NCBI RefSeq assembly: GCF_916858675.1
Contig: NZ_CAKASM010000005.1
Location: 62,001-126,000 of the forward strand
Direction: 5' to 3'
Source: Sphingomonas sp. Leaf21
GTDB taxonomy: Bacteria; Pseudomonadota; Alphaproteobacteria; Sphingomonadales; Sphingomonadaceae
DNA: 64,000 nucleotides
Every line of letters starts with the position of its first letter. The stretch's first letter is position 1. The notes under the pieces were generated by a model that saw only the letters and a list, made by a program, of their open reading frames with translations, had not been told where the DNA came from and made no database searches. Below are positions 28,253-40,273 of the stretch, one piece after another. The translations under genes and the position numbers were made by a program.

Positions 28253-29902
28253 TCAATTCCCCGGACGGCCCGCCGACTTGCCCGATGGCGGCACTGGCGG
28301 GGTCGGCGACTTCGCGTCACTGACCGCCTCGTCATACCAGCGCGAAAGATCGACCTTCATGCTGTGCAGCGCATCGGGGTTGAGATAGGTCATGTGCCCG
28401 GCGGGATAATAGGCGAATTGCAGGTTCGCCTGTTGCGCGGGCTCCAGCATCATATGGCCCAGATCGTTCTCAGTCCCGAAGAACGGCGTGGCCATGTCGT
28501 AATAGCCGTTCATCGACAACACCTTGAGATACGGGTTCGCGCGCATCGCGGCGGCCAGATCGATCGCGGTGTTAGGATTGTTCTGCGACCCGTCGGGCGA
28601 ATTGTGCTTCCAGTTCCAGGTCCAGCCCGCGGCGTCGCGTGCCGACAGCCGATAGGGCAGCTCGGTCTTGTAGCCGAGCGTCGACCGGAGATAATCCTGG
28701 AAGGACGCGATATAGGCCCCCGAAATCGCATCTGACGAGGCATCCGTCTCCGGCTGCTCTCCGGCTGCGTCGGTATCGATGCCGAGATAGCGCGAATCAA
28801 AGCGGCCCACGGTTCGCGCCGACCCGCGCAGCAATTCCTTCTGGAAGCGCGGCAGGTCGATGCGCAGGTTCGCGCGCTTGATGAACTCGGGCGAAAGGCC
28901 GATCAGGCGGCTCATCTGCTCGGCGATCTGGTCGCGCTCCTGCGGCGAGATGCTCTGCCCCTTGGCCAGCGCCGACATATAGGGGCCGACCGCGAAGGCC
29001 CGTGCCTGCGCCACCACCGTCGCGACATCGGCGGGGCGGTCGGGCAGGCGATTGTGATACCAGGCGGTCGCCGCATAGCTGGGCAGATAGTTGAGATAGA
29101 CCTGATCGAGCCCCGGCTGGCGATAGCCGTAATTCATGATCGAGCTGAGCAGCACCACGCCGTTCAGCGCCATCCCCTTCTCCTGCAACTGATAGGCCAG
29201 CGCGCCCGAGCGCAGCGTGCCATAGCTTTCGCCGAGCAGGAATTTGGGGCTCATCCAGCGGCCATATTTGGTGACGTAGCGCTGGATCGCGCCCGCGAAG
29301 ACGTCGACATCCTCGTCGACGCCATAGAATTGCGCGGGCTTCATGTCGCCCAGCGGCCGCGAATAGCCGCTGCCGATCGCATCGAGGAAGACGAGGTCGG
29401 TCTTGTCGAGCAGCGAATCGGGGTTGGGGCCGACGTCATAGGGAGCGGGCCGGACGAATTCGGGGCTGGTGGTGCGGATCCGGATCGGCGCGAACGACCC
29501 CATGCGCAGCCAGAAGGACGGTGATCCGGGCCCGCCATTATAGAGGAAGGTCACCGGCCGCTTCGTCCCGGGCTTCACCCCCTCCAGCGTATAGGCCGTA
29601 TAGAACATCGAGGCGGTCGGCTTGCCCTCGATATCCCGGACGGTCAGCGTGCCCGCCGAGGCGACATAGGGATAACGGCGCCCGGCGATCGTGACGCTGT
29701 CGCGGTGCCGCACCTCCGTCTCGTCGAGCGGCGCCCGCGCCCAGGCGGCCTCCGCCTCGGCCTTGGCGGCTTCGTGATGAGCGGCCTTTTTCTCCCCCTC
29801 CTCCTGCGCGGCAAGCGGCGCGGTCAGGGCGGTGGCGGCGAGGAGAAGGATCAGGCTGTTGCGGATCACGTAAAGCTCACGACTGGATAACGGAGCGGTC
29901 AT
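28253..29902 (-). CDS. S10 family serine carboxypeptidase-like protein
   Basis: Secreted alpha/beta-hydrolase peptidase, 549 residues. Signal peptide around NSLILLLAATALTAPLAA, then an acidic Ala/Glu/Lys segment. Catalytic triad: Ser in LLGESYGTLR (GESYG motif), Asp in NGYYDMATPF, His in YPAGHMTYLN. YNGGPGSPS is the S10 oxyanion segment. The ATG at 29902 gives a 13-residue lead before the signal; a GTG at 29869 giving M-IRNSLILLL is an equally good start. Codons further upstream (to 30121) are read from repeat R3 and are not real. Probable role: periplasmic peptide turnover. Confidence 0.9.
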   Translation of the reverse strand: MTAPLSSRELYVIRNSLILLLAATALTAPLAAQEEGEKKAAHHEAAKAEAEAAWARAPLDETEVRHRDSVTIAGRRYPYVASAGTLTVRDIEGKPTASMFYTAYTLEGVKPGTKRPVTFLYNGGPGSPSFWLRMGSFAPIRIRTTSPEFVRPAPYDVGPNPDSLLDKTDLVFLDAIGSGYSRPLGDMKPAQFYGVDEDVDVFAGAIQRYVTKYGRWMSPKFLLGESYGTLRSGALAYQLQEKGMALNGVVLLSSIMNYGYRQPGLDQVYLNYLPSYAATAWYHNRLPDRPADVATVVAQARAFAVGPYMSALAKGQSISPQERDQIAEQMSRLIGLSPEFIKRANLRIDLPRFQKELLRGSARTVGRFDSRYLGIDTDAAGEQPETDASSDAISGAYIASFQDYLRSTLGYKTELPYRLSARDAAGWTWNWKHNSPDGSQNNPNTAIDLAAAMRANPYLKVLSMNGYYDMATPFFGTENDLGHMMLEPAQQANLQFAYYPAGHMTYLNPDALHSMKVDLSRWYDEAVSDAKSPTPPVPPSGKSAGRPGN

Positions 29903-30222
29903 CGTTTCGTGTTTTGCCGATGATGGCAAGCGGTTCGCGTGGGTGGCGGATGCAGGACAGGCGCCGCGTCCAGCCCCCCGGCCCCTCCACCACCCGGCTG
30001 GCACCGGGCGGTCCCCCTCCCCATCGGAGATGGGGAGGAATGGGGCTTCCAGGTCCTCCCCAAGCTCTGCTTGGGGAGGGGGACCGCCGCGTAGCGGTGG
30101 TGGTGGGGCATGGCCCCGCACGCCGACGCAGGACTGGCGGCGCGTTCAGCCCCCCGCCCCTCCACCACCCGGCTGACGCCGGGCGGTTCCCCTCCCCATC
30201 GGAGATGGGGAGGAATGGGGCC
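29903..30222. repeat. dispersed palindromic repeat, tandem copies R3a/R3b, filling the S10-M1 spacer
   Basis: Two direct copies of about 95 bp, 29952-30046 and 30128-30221, begin GCAGGAC and end GAGGAATGGGGC, and differ at roughly ten positions. Between them (30053-30105) is the second half of the R1-type module with CCTCCCCAAGC / GCTTGGGGAGG. R3b ends 1 bp before the stop codon of the M1 peptidase. No gene is present in this spacer. Confidence 0.8.
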
Positions 30223-32808
<2,586 letters not shown>

Positions 32809-32947
32809 CGCGTTCAGGGCCTTTCCACTGAGAATGACAAAGCTCTACGCCCTCGGTCGCGCAAAGCAAATGTCGCGCCCGTCATGATGCAACATTGCAA
32901 TCCGGGAAGTGGCTAGACACGCTTTCCCTTTACGTTATCGTCAAGCC

Positions 32948-33904
32948 ATGAGCCTGCCCCCCGTGCTGAATCGCCTGGCGCTGCCCGTGATCGGATCGCC
33001 CCTGTTCATCATCTCCAATCCGGCGCTGGTGATCGCCCAGTGCAAGGCGGGGATCGTGGGGTCGTTTCCCGCCCTGAACGCGCGACCCGCCTCCCTGCTC
33101 GACGAATGGCTGCACCAGATCACGCAGGAACTGGCCGCGCACGACCGGGCCAATCCGGACCGGCCCGCCGCGCCCTTCGCGGTGAACCAGATCGTCCACC
33201 GCTCCAACGACCGGCTCGAGGCCGATCTGGCGACCTGTTCGAAATGGAAGGTGCCGATCGTCATCACCTCGCTGGGCGCGCGCGAGGATGTGAATGCGGG
33301 CGTCCACGGCTGGGGCGGGATCACGCTTCACGACGTGATCGACGATCGCTTCGCGCGCAAGGCGGTCGAGAAGGGCGCCGACGGACTGATCGCGGTGGCG
33401 ACCGGCGCGGGCGGCCATGCCGGACGGCTGTCGCCCTTCGCGCTGGTACAGGAGATACGCGATTGGTTCGACGGACCGCTGGCGCTGGCGGGTGCGATCG
33501 CGACGGGCGACGCGATCCTGGCGGCGCAGGCGATGGGCGCGGATCTGGCCTATATCGGCTCGCCCTTCATCGCGACGGTCGAGGCCAATGCGGCGGCAGC
33601 CTATAAGCAGGCGGTGGTCGACGGTCGTGCGGGCGATATCGTCTATTCCAATCTCTTCACCGGGGTGCATGGAAATTATCTGCGCGCCTCCATCGCCGCC
33701 GCCGGGCTCGACCCCGATCATTTGCCCGAGGGCGATGTCGCGACGATGAACTTCGGCGGCGGCCAGGCGGCCAAGGCGTGGCGTGACATCTGGGGCGCCG
33801 GCCAGGGAATCGGCGCGATCGACCGGATCGAACCCGCCGCAGACCGGATCGCCACCCTGGCGCGCGAATATGCGGCGGCCCGGGCGCGCCTCACCGGCGT
33901 TTGA
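32948..33904 (+). CDS. nitronate monooxygenase (2-nitropropane dioxygenase family)
   Basis: FMN-dependent oxidation of nitronates, 318 residues. TIM-barrel lead LPVIGSPLFIISNPALV, AVNQIVH, catalytic-loop GAGGHAG (VATGAGGHAGRLS) near residue 157, GAIATGDAILAAQAMGADLAYIGSPF for phosphate binding, and GGGQAAKAW near the end. The ATG at 32948 is in the typical position; 13 upstream codons lack family character. Physiological substrate unknown. Confidence 0.9.
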   Translation: MSLPPVLNRLALPVIGSPLFIISNPALVIAQCKAGIVGSFPALNARPASLLDEWLHQITQELAAHDRANPDRPAAPFAVNQIVHRSNDRLEADLATCSKWKVPIVITSLGAREDVNAGVHGWGGITLHDVIDDRFARKAVEKGADGLIAVATGAGGHAGRLSPFALVQEIRDWFDGPLALAGAIATGDAILAAQAMGADLAYIGSPFIATVEANAAAAYKQAVVDGRAGDIVYSNLFTGVHGNYLRASIAAAGLDPDHLPEGDVATMNFGGGQAAKAWRDIWGAGQGIGAIDRIEPAADRIATLAREYAAARARLTGV

Positions 33905-33920
33905 GTTCCAAGCCCTTCCT

Positions 33921-33940
33921 CCCTCTCCCCTCAGAGAGGG
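33921..33940. terminator. hairpin between convergent genes
   Basis: 7-bp stem CCCTCTC / GAGAGGG with a 6-base loop, between the convergent nitronate monooxygenase and DUF1465 genes. On the minus strand a CTTTT stretch precedes it instead of following, so it is at best a weak terminator for the plus strand gene. Confidence 0.4.
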
Positions 33941-33964
33941 GCGAGGGAAAAGAGCGATACTATT

Positions 33965-34426
33965 TTAAAAGGCATGGCTCAGTCGGTCCTGGAGCTGCCG
34001 TACCGGACTGATCGGCACGCGGTCGTCCTCGGCGATATGATCCAGTCGCTCGACCCGGCGGTAAAGGTTCAGGCTCGCCAACGTCAGGCGACGGGCGCGC
34101 GATGGCAGATGGCCGATCTGATGCGGATCCGACTCCGGCGAACGGCCGAGGCGCCGCTCGGCGTGGGTCGCTTCGGTCCAGTCGAGTTCACCCGCGTCCA
34201 CCGCGCGCTGGGTCAGCACCCAGGCCAGGACATGCATCAGCCGGGTCGTCACCTTGAGCGACTCGCAGGAAAAACAGACGCGCTGCACAGGGTTCAGGCC
34301 CTCGCGCTCGTCGCGCCCGACACCGTCGAAATAGCTGCGCGCCGCTTCGGCGAGGATCATCGCCTCGGCATAGAGGCCGTCGATCAATCTGGTCTGGAAA
34401 TGGCTATCGAAGCGGATGGACGACAT
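33965..34426 (-). CDS. DUF1465 family protein, RcdA homolog
   Basis: 153 residues, all-helical, no signal or membrane segment. The start SSIRFDSHFQTRLIDGLYAEAM, the central YFDGVGRDEREGLNP and SCESLKVTTRLMHVLAWVLTQRAV are DUF1465 hallmarks. In Caulobacter the member RcdA is an adaptor that brings substrates such as CtrA to ClpXP at the cell pole. The same role here is inference from family. It is followed (upstream on the same strand) by a DUF465 gene 85 bp away. Confidence 0.85.
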   Translation of the reverse strand: MSSIRFDSHFQTRLIDGLYAEAMILAEAARSYFDGVGRDEREGLNPVQRVCFSCESLKVTTRLMHVLAWVLTQRAVDAGELDWTEATHAERRLGRSPESDPHQIGHLPSRARRLTLASLNLYRRVERLDHIAEDDRVPISPVRQLQDRLSHAF

Positions 34427-34511
34427 GTCTCTTTCGCTCGCATGGCGCCCGCTCCTCGGACAAGGGGCGGGTTGGCACCGCCTGTCCCGATACGGCGCGC
34501 AGGCCCGATAC

Positions 34512-34709
34512 TCAGGCGATGATATCGGGAATGAGCCGGTCCTCCAGCTCCGCCAGTTCGTCGCGCAGTCGCAGCTTGCGCTTCTTCAGCCGGGCGATCT
34601 GCAACTGATCGGGGGTCGATGCCATCAACAGCGCCGAGATGGCATCGTCGAGATCGCGGTGTTCGACGCGCAACATGTCGATCCGCGCGCGCGCCAGCGT
34701 GACGTCCAT
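34512..34709 (-). CDS. DUF465 (YdcH-like) small coiled-coil protein
   Basis: 65 residues from ATG 34709: MDVTLARARIDMLRVEHRDL, then DQLQIARLKKRKLRLRDEL. The LKKRKLRLRDEL block is the DUF465/YdcH motif of a helical hairpin. Function unknown. The 20 codons upstream of this ATG are unlike the family. Confidence 0.85.
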   Translation of the reverse strand: MDVTLARARIDMLRVEHRDLDDAISALLMASTPDQLQIARLKKRKLRLRDELAELEDRLIPDIIA

Positions 34710-34916
34710 CCTGATCCCCCTCGATGGGCCGACGCCGCGGAAGCCCGGCGCCCGATCACCCTCTAGCAAGCCTGTCGCCGCGCCGCGAGAGGCACGAACG
34801 CGTCATCCGGCCAAATGGCTCGGTCGGTCGATTCTAACGAAAATCAGGGGGGACAGCGCACCGTTTTGGTGTTTTACTCCATACCCCAACAGCAAACGAC
34901 AGGAGGTTGAAGCCCA

Positions 34917-35072
34917 ATGCATACGGCGCATCAAACGGCCCTGGAGACCAAGCATGCCACGCTCGATCGGCGAATCAGCGCCGAGTCGCAGCGTCCCGTG
35001 CCGGATACTCAGATTCTGGCGGAACTCAAGAAGCAGAAGCTGAGGCTGAAGGAAGAACTGCAAGGCCTATAG
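34917..35072 (+). CDS. DUF465 (YdcH-like) small protein, second copy
   Basis: 51 residues, ending AELKKQKLRLKEELQGL, the same DUF465 block as the neighbour on the other strand. The ATG is preceded by AGGAGG at a good distance. The two DUF465 genes are divergent with 207 bp between, and they differ enough at the N-terminus to be separate paralogs. Role unknown. Confidence 0.85.
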   Translation: MHTAHQTALETKHATLDRRISAESQRPVPDTQILAELKKQKLRLKEELQGL

Positions 35073-35189
35073 CCTTGGCTGGCCGCGCGGGTCATCGGAC
35101 CCGCCGCGGCCTTTGCCCCATCGGGCTCGAAGCGAGACGGGATGGGCGATGACCGACGAACGCCTTGGCATTCGCCGATAATTTCAGGA

Positions 35190-35648
35190 TCAATAGCTGA
35201 AGGGTTTCGTCTTCAGACCGGTCGGAGCCTTGGCGTAATCGGGCGTCGTCGTGCCACCGCCGACCGGTTTGCGGACGAGCCGCGGATCGATCGGACGGTC
35301 GAACGCCACACCGACACGACCCTGGGTACACCAGGCGACCCGACCCGACACCGGCCCGATCCCGCGCAGGTCGAAGCTGATCGGCGTTCCGATTTCCACC
35401 ACGATCGGCAGTTCGGCCATCAGACCGCCCTCGGAGATGTTACGCACCCGCACTTCACGCGAGTCGGCGCTGTCGCCGAGCGTCATTTGCGCCATCAGCA
35501 GCAGGCTGTCGCGCTGGCCCGCACGGTCGCTGCGTTCCACGTCGTCTCCCGCCAATTGTGACCCGTTGCCAAGTTCGCGGTTCATCGCGTCCATATCGAA
35601 ATCCGTCGGTGCCCGTTCATGCTCGCGCGACCATGCGTTACCCGGCAT
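35190..35648 (-). CDS. PilZ domain protein
   Basis: 152 residues. The PilZ core lies at about residues 45-125: RDSLLLMAQM in place of the usual RxxxR lead, then VRVRNISEGGLMAE, the [D/N]xSxxG c-di-GMP motif, and GRVAWCTQGRVGVAF. The first arginine motif is weak (a single Arg before the strand), so c-di-GMP binding is likely but not certain. A 40-residue charged N-terminus and a Lys-rich tail flank the domain. Confidence 0.8.
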   Translation of the reverse strand: MPGNAWSREHERAPTDFDMDAMNRELGNGSQLAGDDVERSDRAGQRDSLLLMAQMTLGDSADSREVRVRNISEGGLMAELPIVVEIGTPISFDLRGIGPVSGRVAWCTQGRVGVAFDRPIDPRLVRKPVGGGTTTPDYAKAPTGLKTKPFSY

Positions 35649-35780
35649 GGCCTTGCCAATTCCTTAATGTAGGATGAGCTGAACAGAATGTCGCCGAATG
35701 GGGCAAGCCGGATGCGCCGGGACGACGGCTTCCGCCGGTCAACCCCCGACGAAGCGGACGCGACCGGCGGAGGCGTGACG

Positions 35781-36242
35781 TCAGTCGTCGCGCGACACCT
35801 TCTCGTTACGCTCGTGTCGCTCCTGCGCCTCGACCGTCATCGTCGCGATCGGCCGGGCTTCGAGGCGACCCAGGCTGATCGGCTCGCCGGTCACCTCGCA
35901 ATAGCCATATTCGCCCTCGTCGATCCGGCGCAGCGCGGCGTCGATCTTGGAGATCAGCTTGCGCTGGCGATCCCGCGTGCGCAGCTCGATCGACCAGTCG
36001 GTCTCGCTCGACGCGCGATCGGTCAGATCGGGCTCACGCAGCGAGTCGACCTGAAGCTGCGACAGGGTTCCCTGCGCCTCCCGCTGGATCGATTCCTTCC
36101 AGTCCAGCAATTTACGCCGGAAATAAGCCTGCTGCTTCAGGCTCATGAAAGGCTCGTCCGCGCTGGGACGATAATTTTCATCGATATCGTTGGCCACATC
36201 CGGCCCCGTGGAGTCCGTCACGCGATTAAACACCGTCGCCAT
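35781..36242 (-). CDS. dksA: DksA/TraR-family RNA polymerase-binding protein lacking the zinc cysteines
   Basis: 153 residues. N-terminal helix, coiled-coil with the tip region near DSLREPDLTDRASSE (the acidic DxxDxA tip), and the C4 zinc-finger region GEYGYCEVTGEPISLGRLEARP. Of four expected cysteines at 115, 118, 136 and 139 only Cys115 remains; the others are Thr, Thr and Ala. Such forms occur in Alphaproteobacteria and resemble the zinc-independent DksA2 type. It should bind the secondary channel of RNA polymerase with ppGpp. ATG 36242 gives the standard MATVFNRV start. Confidence 0.9.
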   Translation of the reverse strand: MATVFNRVTDSTGPDVANDIDENYRPSADEPFMSLKQQAYFRRKLLDWKESIQREAQGTLSQLQVDSLREPDLTDRASSETDWSIELRTRDRQRKLISKIDAALRRIDEGEYGYCEVTGEPISLGRLEARPIATMTVEAQERHERNEKVSRDD

Positions 36243-36673
36243 ACCACTCTCCCAAAGGGCCCGTCGGTGCGACGTTCGGCACCGTGTCCTCGGGGCCGCC
36301 CCCTGATGGTCGAGAGCGCCTATAGTCGGTGCCACCGTCTGCCGCAAGCGACCGGCATTTCATCGTAATCACTCTTTCTATAATAAAGTTGCGAGGTGAA
36401 CGTAAAATGGACGGAAGCCCCCGATTATAATCGATTTCCACACCCGATCCTCGAATCTCTCCATCGCGGGCGATCGACGACGTTCGAAGCGCCGCCCGTC
36501 CACTGCCCCCGAATCCCAAAGCTGAACGCGATTTCGAACAATGGGGTTGGAGCTTAAGGATTTCTTGGTCACTATCGTGACACAGGCGATCAGAATGACG
36601 GCCGTGCGGGCGGCCGGAGGGCGACCCCGTCCCCTTGCCCGGCCCGTCCCTTGCCCGGTTTGAGGATGTGACG
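36243..36673. other. 431-bp spacer upstream of dksA and the Ser-rich gene
   Basis: Divergent intergenic region, AT-richer in its middle (36355-36440). A consensus-like TATAAT sits at 36379-36384 on the plus strand without a good -35; the complement TATTATAG could serve dksA with a leader of about 130 nt. Frames on both strands here are short and featureless. Confidence 0.4.
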
Positions 36674-37660
36674 ATGTCAGTGCGAATGGCCTTGGCGAAG
36701 CTGACGGCGTGTGCCGCGGGCGGCGCCGTGATCGGCGGTGGCGCCGTGCATATGGTGGACCATCCCCAAAGGCCGCCGCTCGTGAAGCAGACCAAGGTCA
36801 AGAAGCGGATCGTGCATCGTCCGCCGCCGCCGCGACCGGTCCGCCGCATCGTAACGCGCCGGACCACGACCACCACCACGCCCCCGCCGACCGTCATCAC
36901 CGTCACGACCCAGACGCCCCCCGTTCCGGTGCCGCTTCCCCCCACCCCGCCCTCGGTCGCGACCGGCGGCGGCTATGTCCCCGCGGTCATCGGTGGCTGG
37001 GGCGGGTTCGGCGGCGGCTGGGGCGGTGGTTTCGGCGGCGGCTTCGGCTTCGGCGGCGGTGGCGGGTCGAGCGGGAGCATCGTGATCTCCTCGACCAGCA
37101 GCGGCGGATCGACATCCACCTCGTCGGCATCGGGCGGCTCGGGCGGTTCGGGCGGTTCGTCCACCTCGACCGGCGGGGTCAGCAGCACCTCGTCCTCGGG
37201 CAACGTCTCCAGCACGTCGTCCAGCGGCAATGTGTCGTCCACGTCCTCGACGGGTGGATCCTCGACCTCGTCGGGCAACGTCTCGTCCACGTCGTCGACC
37301 GGCGGGTCGTCGACCTCGTCGGGCAACGTCTCCTCGACCAGTTCGTCGTCGGGCAATGTCAGTTCTTCGAGCGCGTCGAGCACGTCGTCGGCGTCATCGG
37401 CGTCGTCCGCATCCTCGGCTTCCTCGAGCGGTTATGGCTCGAGCAGCGACGGCTGGTCGTCCAACGGCTCGTCGGCGAGTTCGGCTTCCAGCGCGTCGTC
37501 GGCGTCGAGCGCCTCGTCGGCCAGCAGCGCGTCGTCTTCCGGCAATGGCGACACGCCGCCGCCGACCCCGGTTCCCGCGCCGCCCATGGTCTTGCTGTTC
37601 GGTGGCGCGGCGGCGGCGCTGGTGATCCGGCGGCGGCTGGTGAAGGCCAGGCCCGCCTGA
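36674..37660 (+). CDS. Ser/Gly-rich low-complexity protein with PEP-CTERM-like C-terminus
   Basis: 328 residues. N-terminal hydrophobic segment (about residues 6-25, ACAAGGAVIGGGAVHMV), Pro/Thr/Arg-rich section to about 95, a Gly-Trp-Phe-rich stretch (100-130), then 160 residues of Ser, Thr, Ala, Gly and Asn repeats such as GNVSSTSS and SSAS. The last 35 residues have the tripartite layout of a sorting signal: PTPVPAPPM, a hydrophobic run LLFGGAAAALVI, and RRRLVKAR. That resembles PEP-CTERM proteins handled by exosortases. Probably a surface or matrix protein. GAGG 8 bases before ATG 36674. Confidence 0.75.
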   Translation: MSVRMALAKLTACAAGGAVIGGGAVHMVDHPQRPPLVKQTKVKKRIVHRPPPPRPVRRIVTRRTTTTTTPPPTVITVTTQTPPVPVPLPPTPPSVATGGGYVPAVIGGWGGFGGGWGGGFGGGFGFGGGGGSSGSIVISSTSSGGSTSTSSASGGSGGSGGSSTSTGGVSSTSSSGNVSSTSSSGNVSSTSSTGGSSTSSGNVSSTSSTGGSSTSSGNVSSTSSSSGNVSSSSASSTSSASSASSASSASSSGYGSSSDGWSSNGSSASSASSASSASSASSASSASSSGNGDTPPPTPVPAPPMVLLFGGAAAALVIRRRLVKARPA

Positions 37661-37666
37661 CCCACC

Positions 37667-37685
37667 CGGCCGCCGCACGCGGCCG
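37667..37685. terminator. GC-rich hairpin between convergent genes
   Basis: 7-bp stem CGGCCGC / GCGGCCG with a 5-base loop, 7 bp after the Ser-rich gene and 3 bp before the stop of the convergent host-attachment gene. No T run, so termination is uncertain. Confidence 0.4.
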
Positions 37686-37688
37686 CCG

Positions 37689-38120
37689 TTACGCCTTTTG
37701 CAGCGCGGCCTCGATCTCGGGCACCGGGTGCCCGGTCAGATCCTTGGCCAGTTCGCCCACCAGGCGGTCCTCGACCGTCTTGTGATAATGCTTGCGCAAC
37801 TCGCCCAGCGTCTTGGGCGGCGCGACGACGATCAGCGCCTCAAAGTCATTGGCCAGCGCGCGGCGCTTGAGCATGTCGGCGGTTTCCGCCGCGAAACGAT
37901 CCTCCTCCTGCTGGTGGAAATCCACTTCGCCCATCGTGCCGCCGGTCGTCGAGGAGGCCTGGCCCGCGCGATCGGTCTTCTGGTCGTGATCGGCCGGGTT
38001 GGGATGCTCCTTCGCCGTCTCGACGATCAGGTTGGGATAATCGGCATCGCCGTCGTTGCGAAAAAACAGGCTCTTGCGGCCATCTACGACCAGCACGACG
38101 CTGTTATGCGGCACTCGCAT
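37689..38120 (-). CDS. host attachment family protein
   Basis: 143 residues: VPHNSVVLVVDGRKSLFFRN, a charged stretch with DRAGQASS, then ETADMLKRRALANDFEALIVVAPPKTLGELRKHYHKTVEDRLVGELAKDLTG. This is the pattern of the family named from an Agrobacterium protein needed for attachment to plant cells, structurally close to release-factor-like (baeRF) folds. No signal peptide is visible, so a direct surface role is doubtful; the true function is unknown. Confidence 0.85.
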   Translation of the reverse strand: MRVPHNSVVLVVDGRKSLFFRNDGDADYPNLIVETAKEHPNPADHDQKTDRAGQASSTTGGTMGEVDFHQQEEDRFAAETADMLKRRALANDFEALIVVAPPKTLGELRKHYHKTVEDRLVGELAKDLTGHPVPEIEAALQKA

Positions 38121-38171
38121 TGCGTTTCTCCTTGGCTATGCGGGGGGATAACGCCGTCGCTTCGCCACGGG

Positions 38172-38200
38172 TTGCGTGACGGCGGAGCGGAGGCCATAGC
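38172..38200 (+). promoter_or_regulatory. candidate promoter directly before serS
   Basis: TTGCGT (38172-38177), 17-base spacer, CATAGC (38195-38200). The serS ATG is only 9 bases after the -10 element and has no ribosome site, which suggests a leaderless or nearly leaderless transcript. Confidence 0.35.
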
Positions 38201-38209
38201 CTCGCCCCC

Positions 38210-39486
<1,277 letters not shown>

Positions 39487-39487
<1 letters not shown>

Positions 39488-40251
39488 TGCGCATTCTCCT
39501 CACCAATGACGATGGCTATCACGCGCCGGGGCTTGCCGCGCTCGAGCGGATCGCGGCGCGACTGTCGGACGATGTCTGGATCGTCGCGCCCGCCGAGGAC
39601 CAGTCGGGGACCAGCCGGTCGCTGACCCTGACCCGCCCGATGCGGCTCCGCCAGTTCGGCGACCGCCGCTTCGCGGTCACCGGCACGCCGACCGATTCGG
39701 TGCTGATGGCGCTGGGCGAAGTCATGGCCGACCGGAAGCCCGACCTGATCCTGTCGGGGGTCAATCGCGGCGCCAATCTGGGCGAGGACGTGTTCTATTC
39801 CGGGACGGTGTCGGCCGCGATGGAGGGCGCGCTGGCGGGCATCCGCTCGATCGCGCTCAGCCAGCGCTACGCGGTGCAGGGGATGGGCGACGATGTCTCC
39901 TTCGCCACCGCCGAAGCCTGGGCGGAGCGCGTGCTCCGTCCGCTACTGGCGATGGACTTCGCGCCCCGGACGCTGGTCAACGTCAACTTTCCGCCGGTCG
40001 CGCCCGAGGCGGTGAAGGGCATCCGCGCCACGCGCCAGGGCCTGCGCGATTATGGTCGCGCCCGGCTCGACCGACGCAGCGATCCGCGCGGCTACGACTA
40101 TTACTGGCTCGCGCTCGGTCGCCTGCCGCACCAGCCGGGCGACGACACCGACCTGGACGCCATCGCCGATGATCGCATCTCGGTCACGCCCTTGCATCTC
40201 GACCTGACGCATGATGCGGCGCTAGCTATGCTCGATGCGGCGTATCGCTGA
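39487..40251 (+). CDS. surE: 5'/3'-nucleotidase SurE
   Basis: 254 residues, metal-dependent nucleoside monophosphate phosphatase. Metal-binding MRILLTNDDG at the N-terminus, SGVNRGANLGEDVFYSGTVSAAMEG near residue 90, and NVNFP near 155, all family constants. It overlaps serS by one base and is followed by an nlpD-like gene, an order similar to surE-pcm-nlpD in enterobacteria. Confidence 0.96.
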
Positions 40252-40273
40252 TATCGGTCTGGGGGGACTTGGG

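Noticed and set aside
29903..30121. N-terminal extension of the S10 peptidase through the repeat region
   Set aside because: These codons are read from repeat R3 and give a Pro/Gly-rich lead ahead of a normal signal peptide.
36973..37383. Acidic Asp/Glu/Pro repeat protein antisense to the Ser-rich gene
   Set aside because: It is the complement of the Ser/Thr repeat; the plus-strand gene has a ribosome site, an N-terminal hydrophobic segment and a sorting-like tail, and the antisense frame has none of these.
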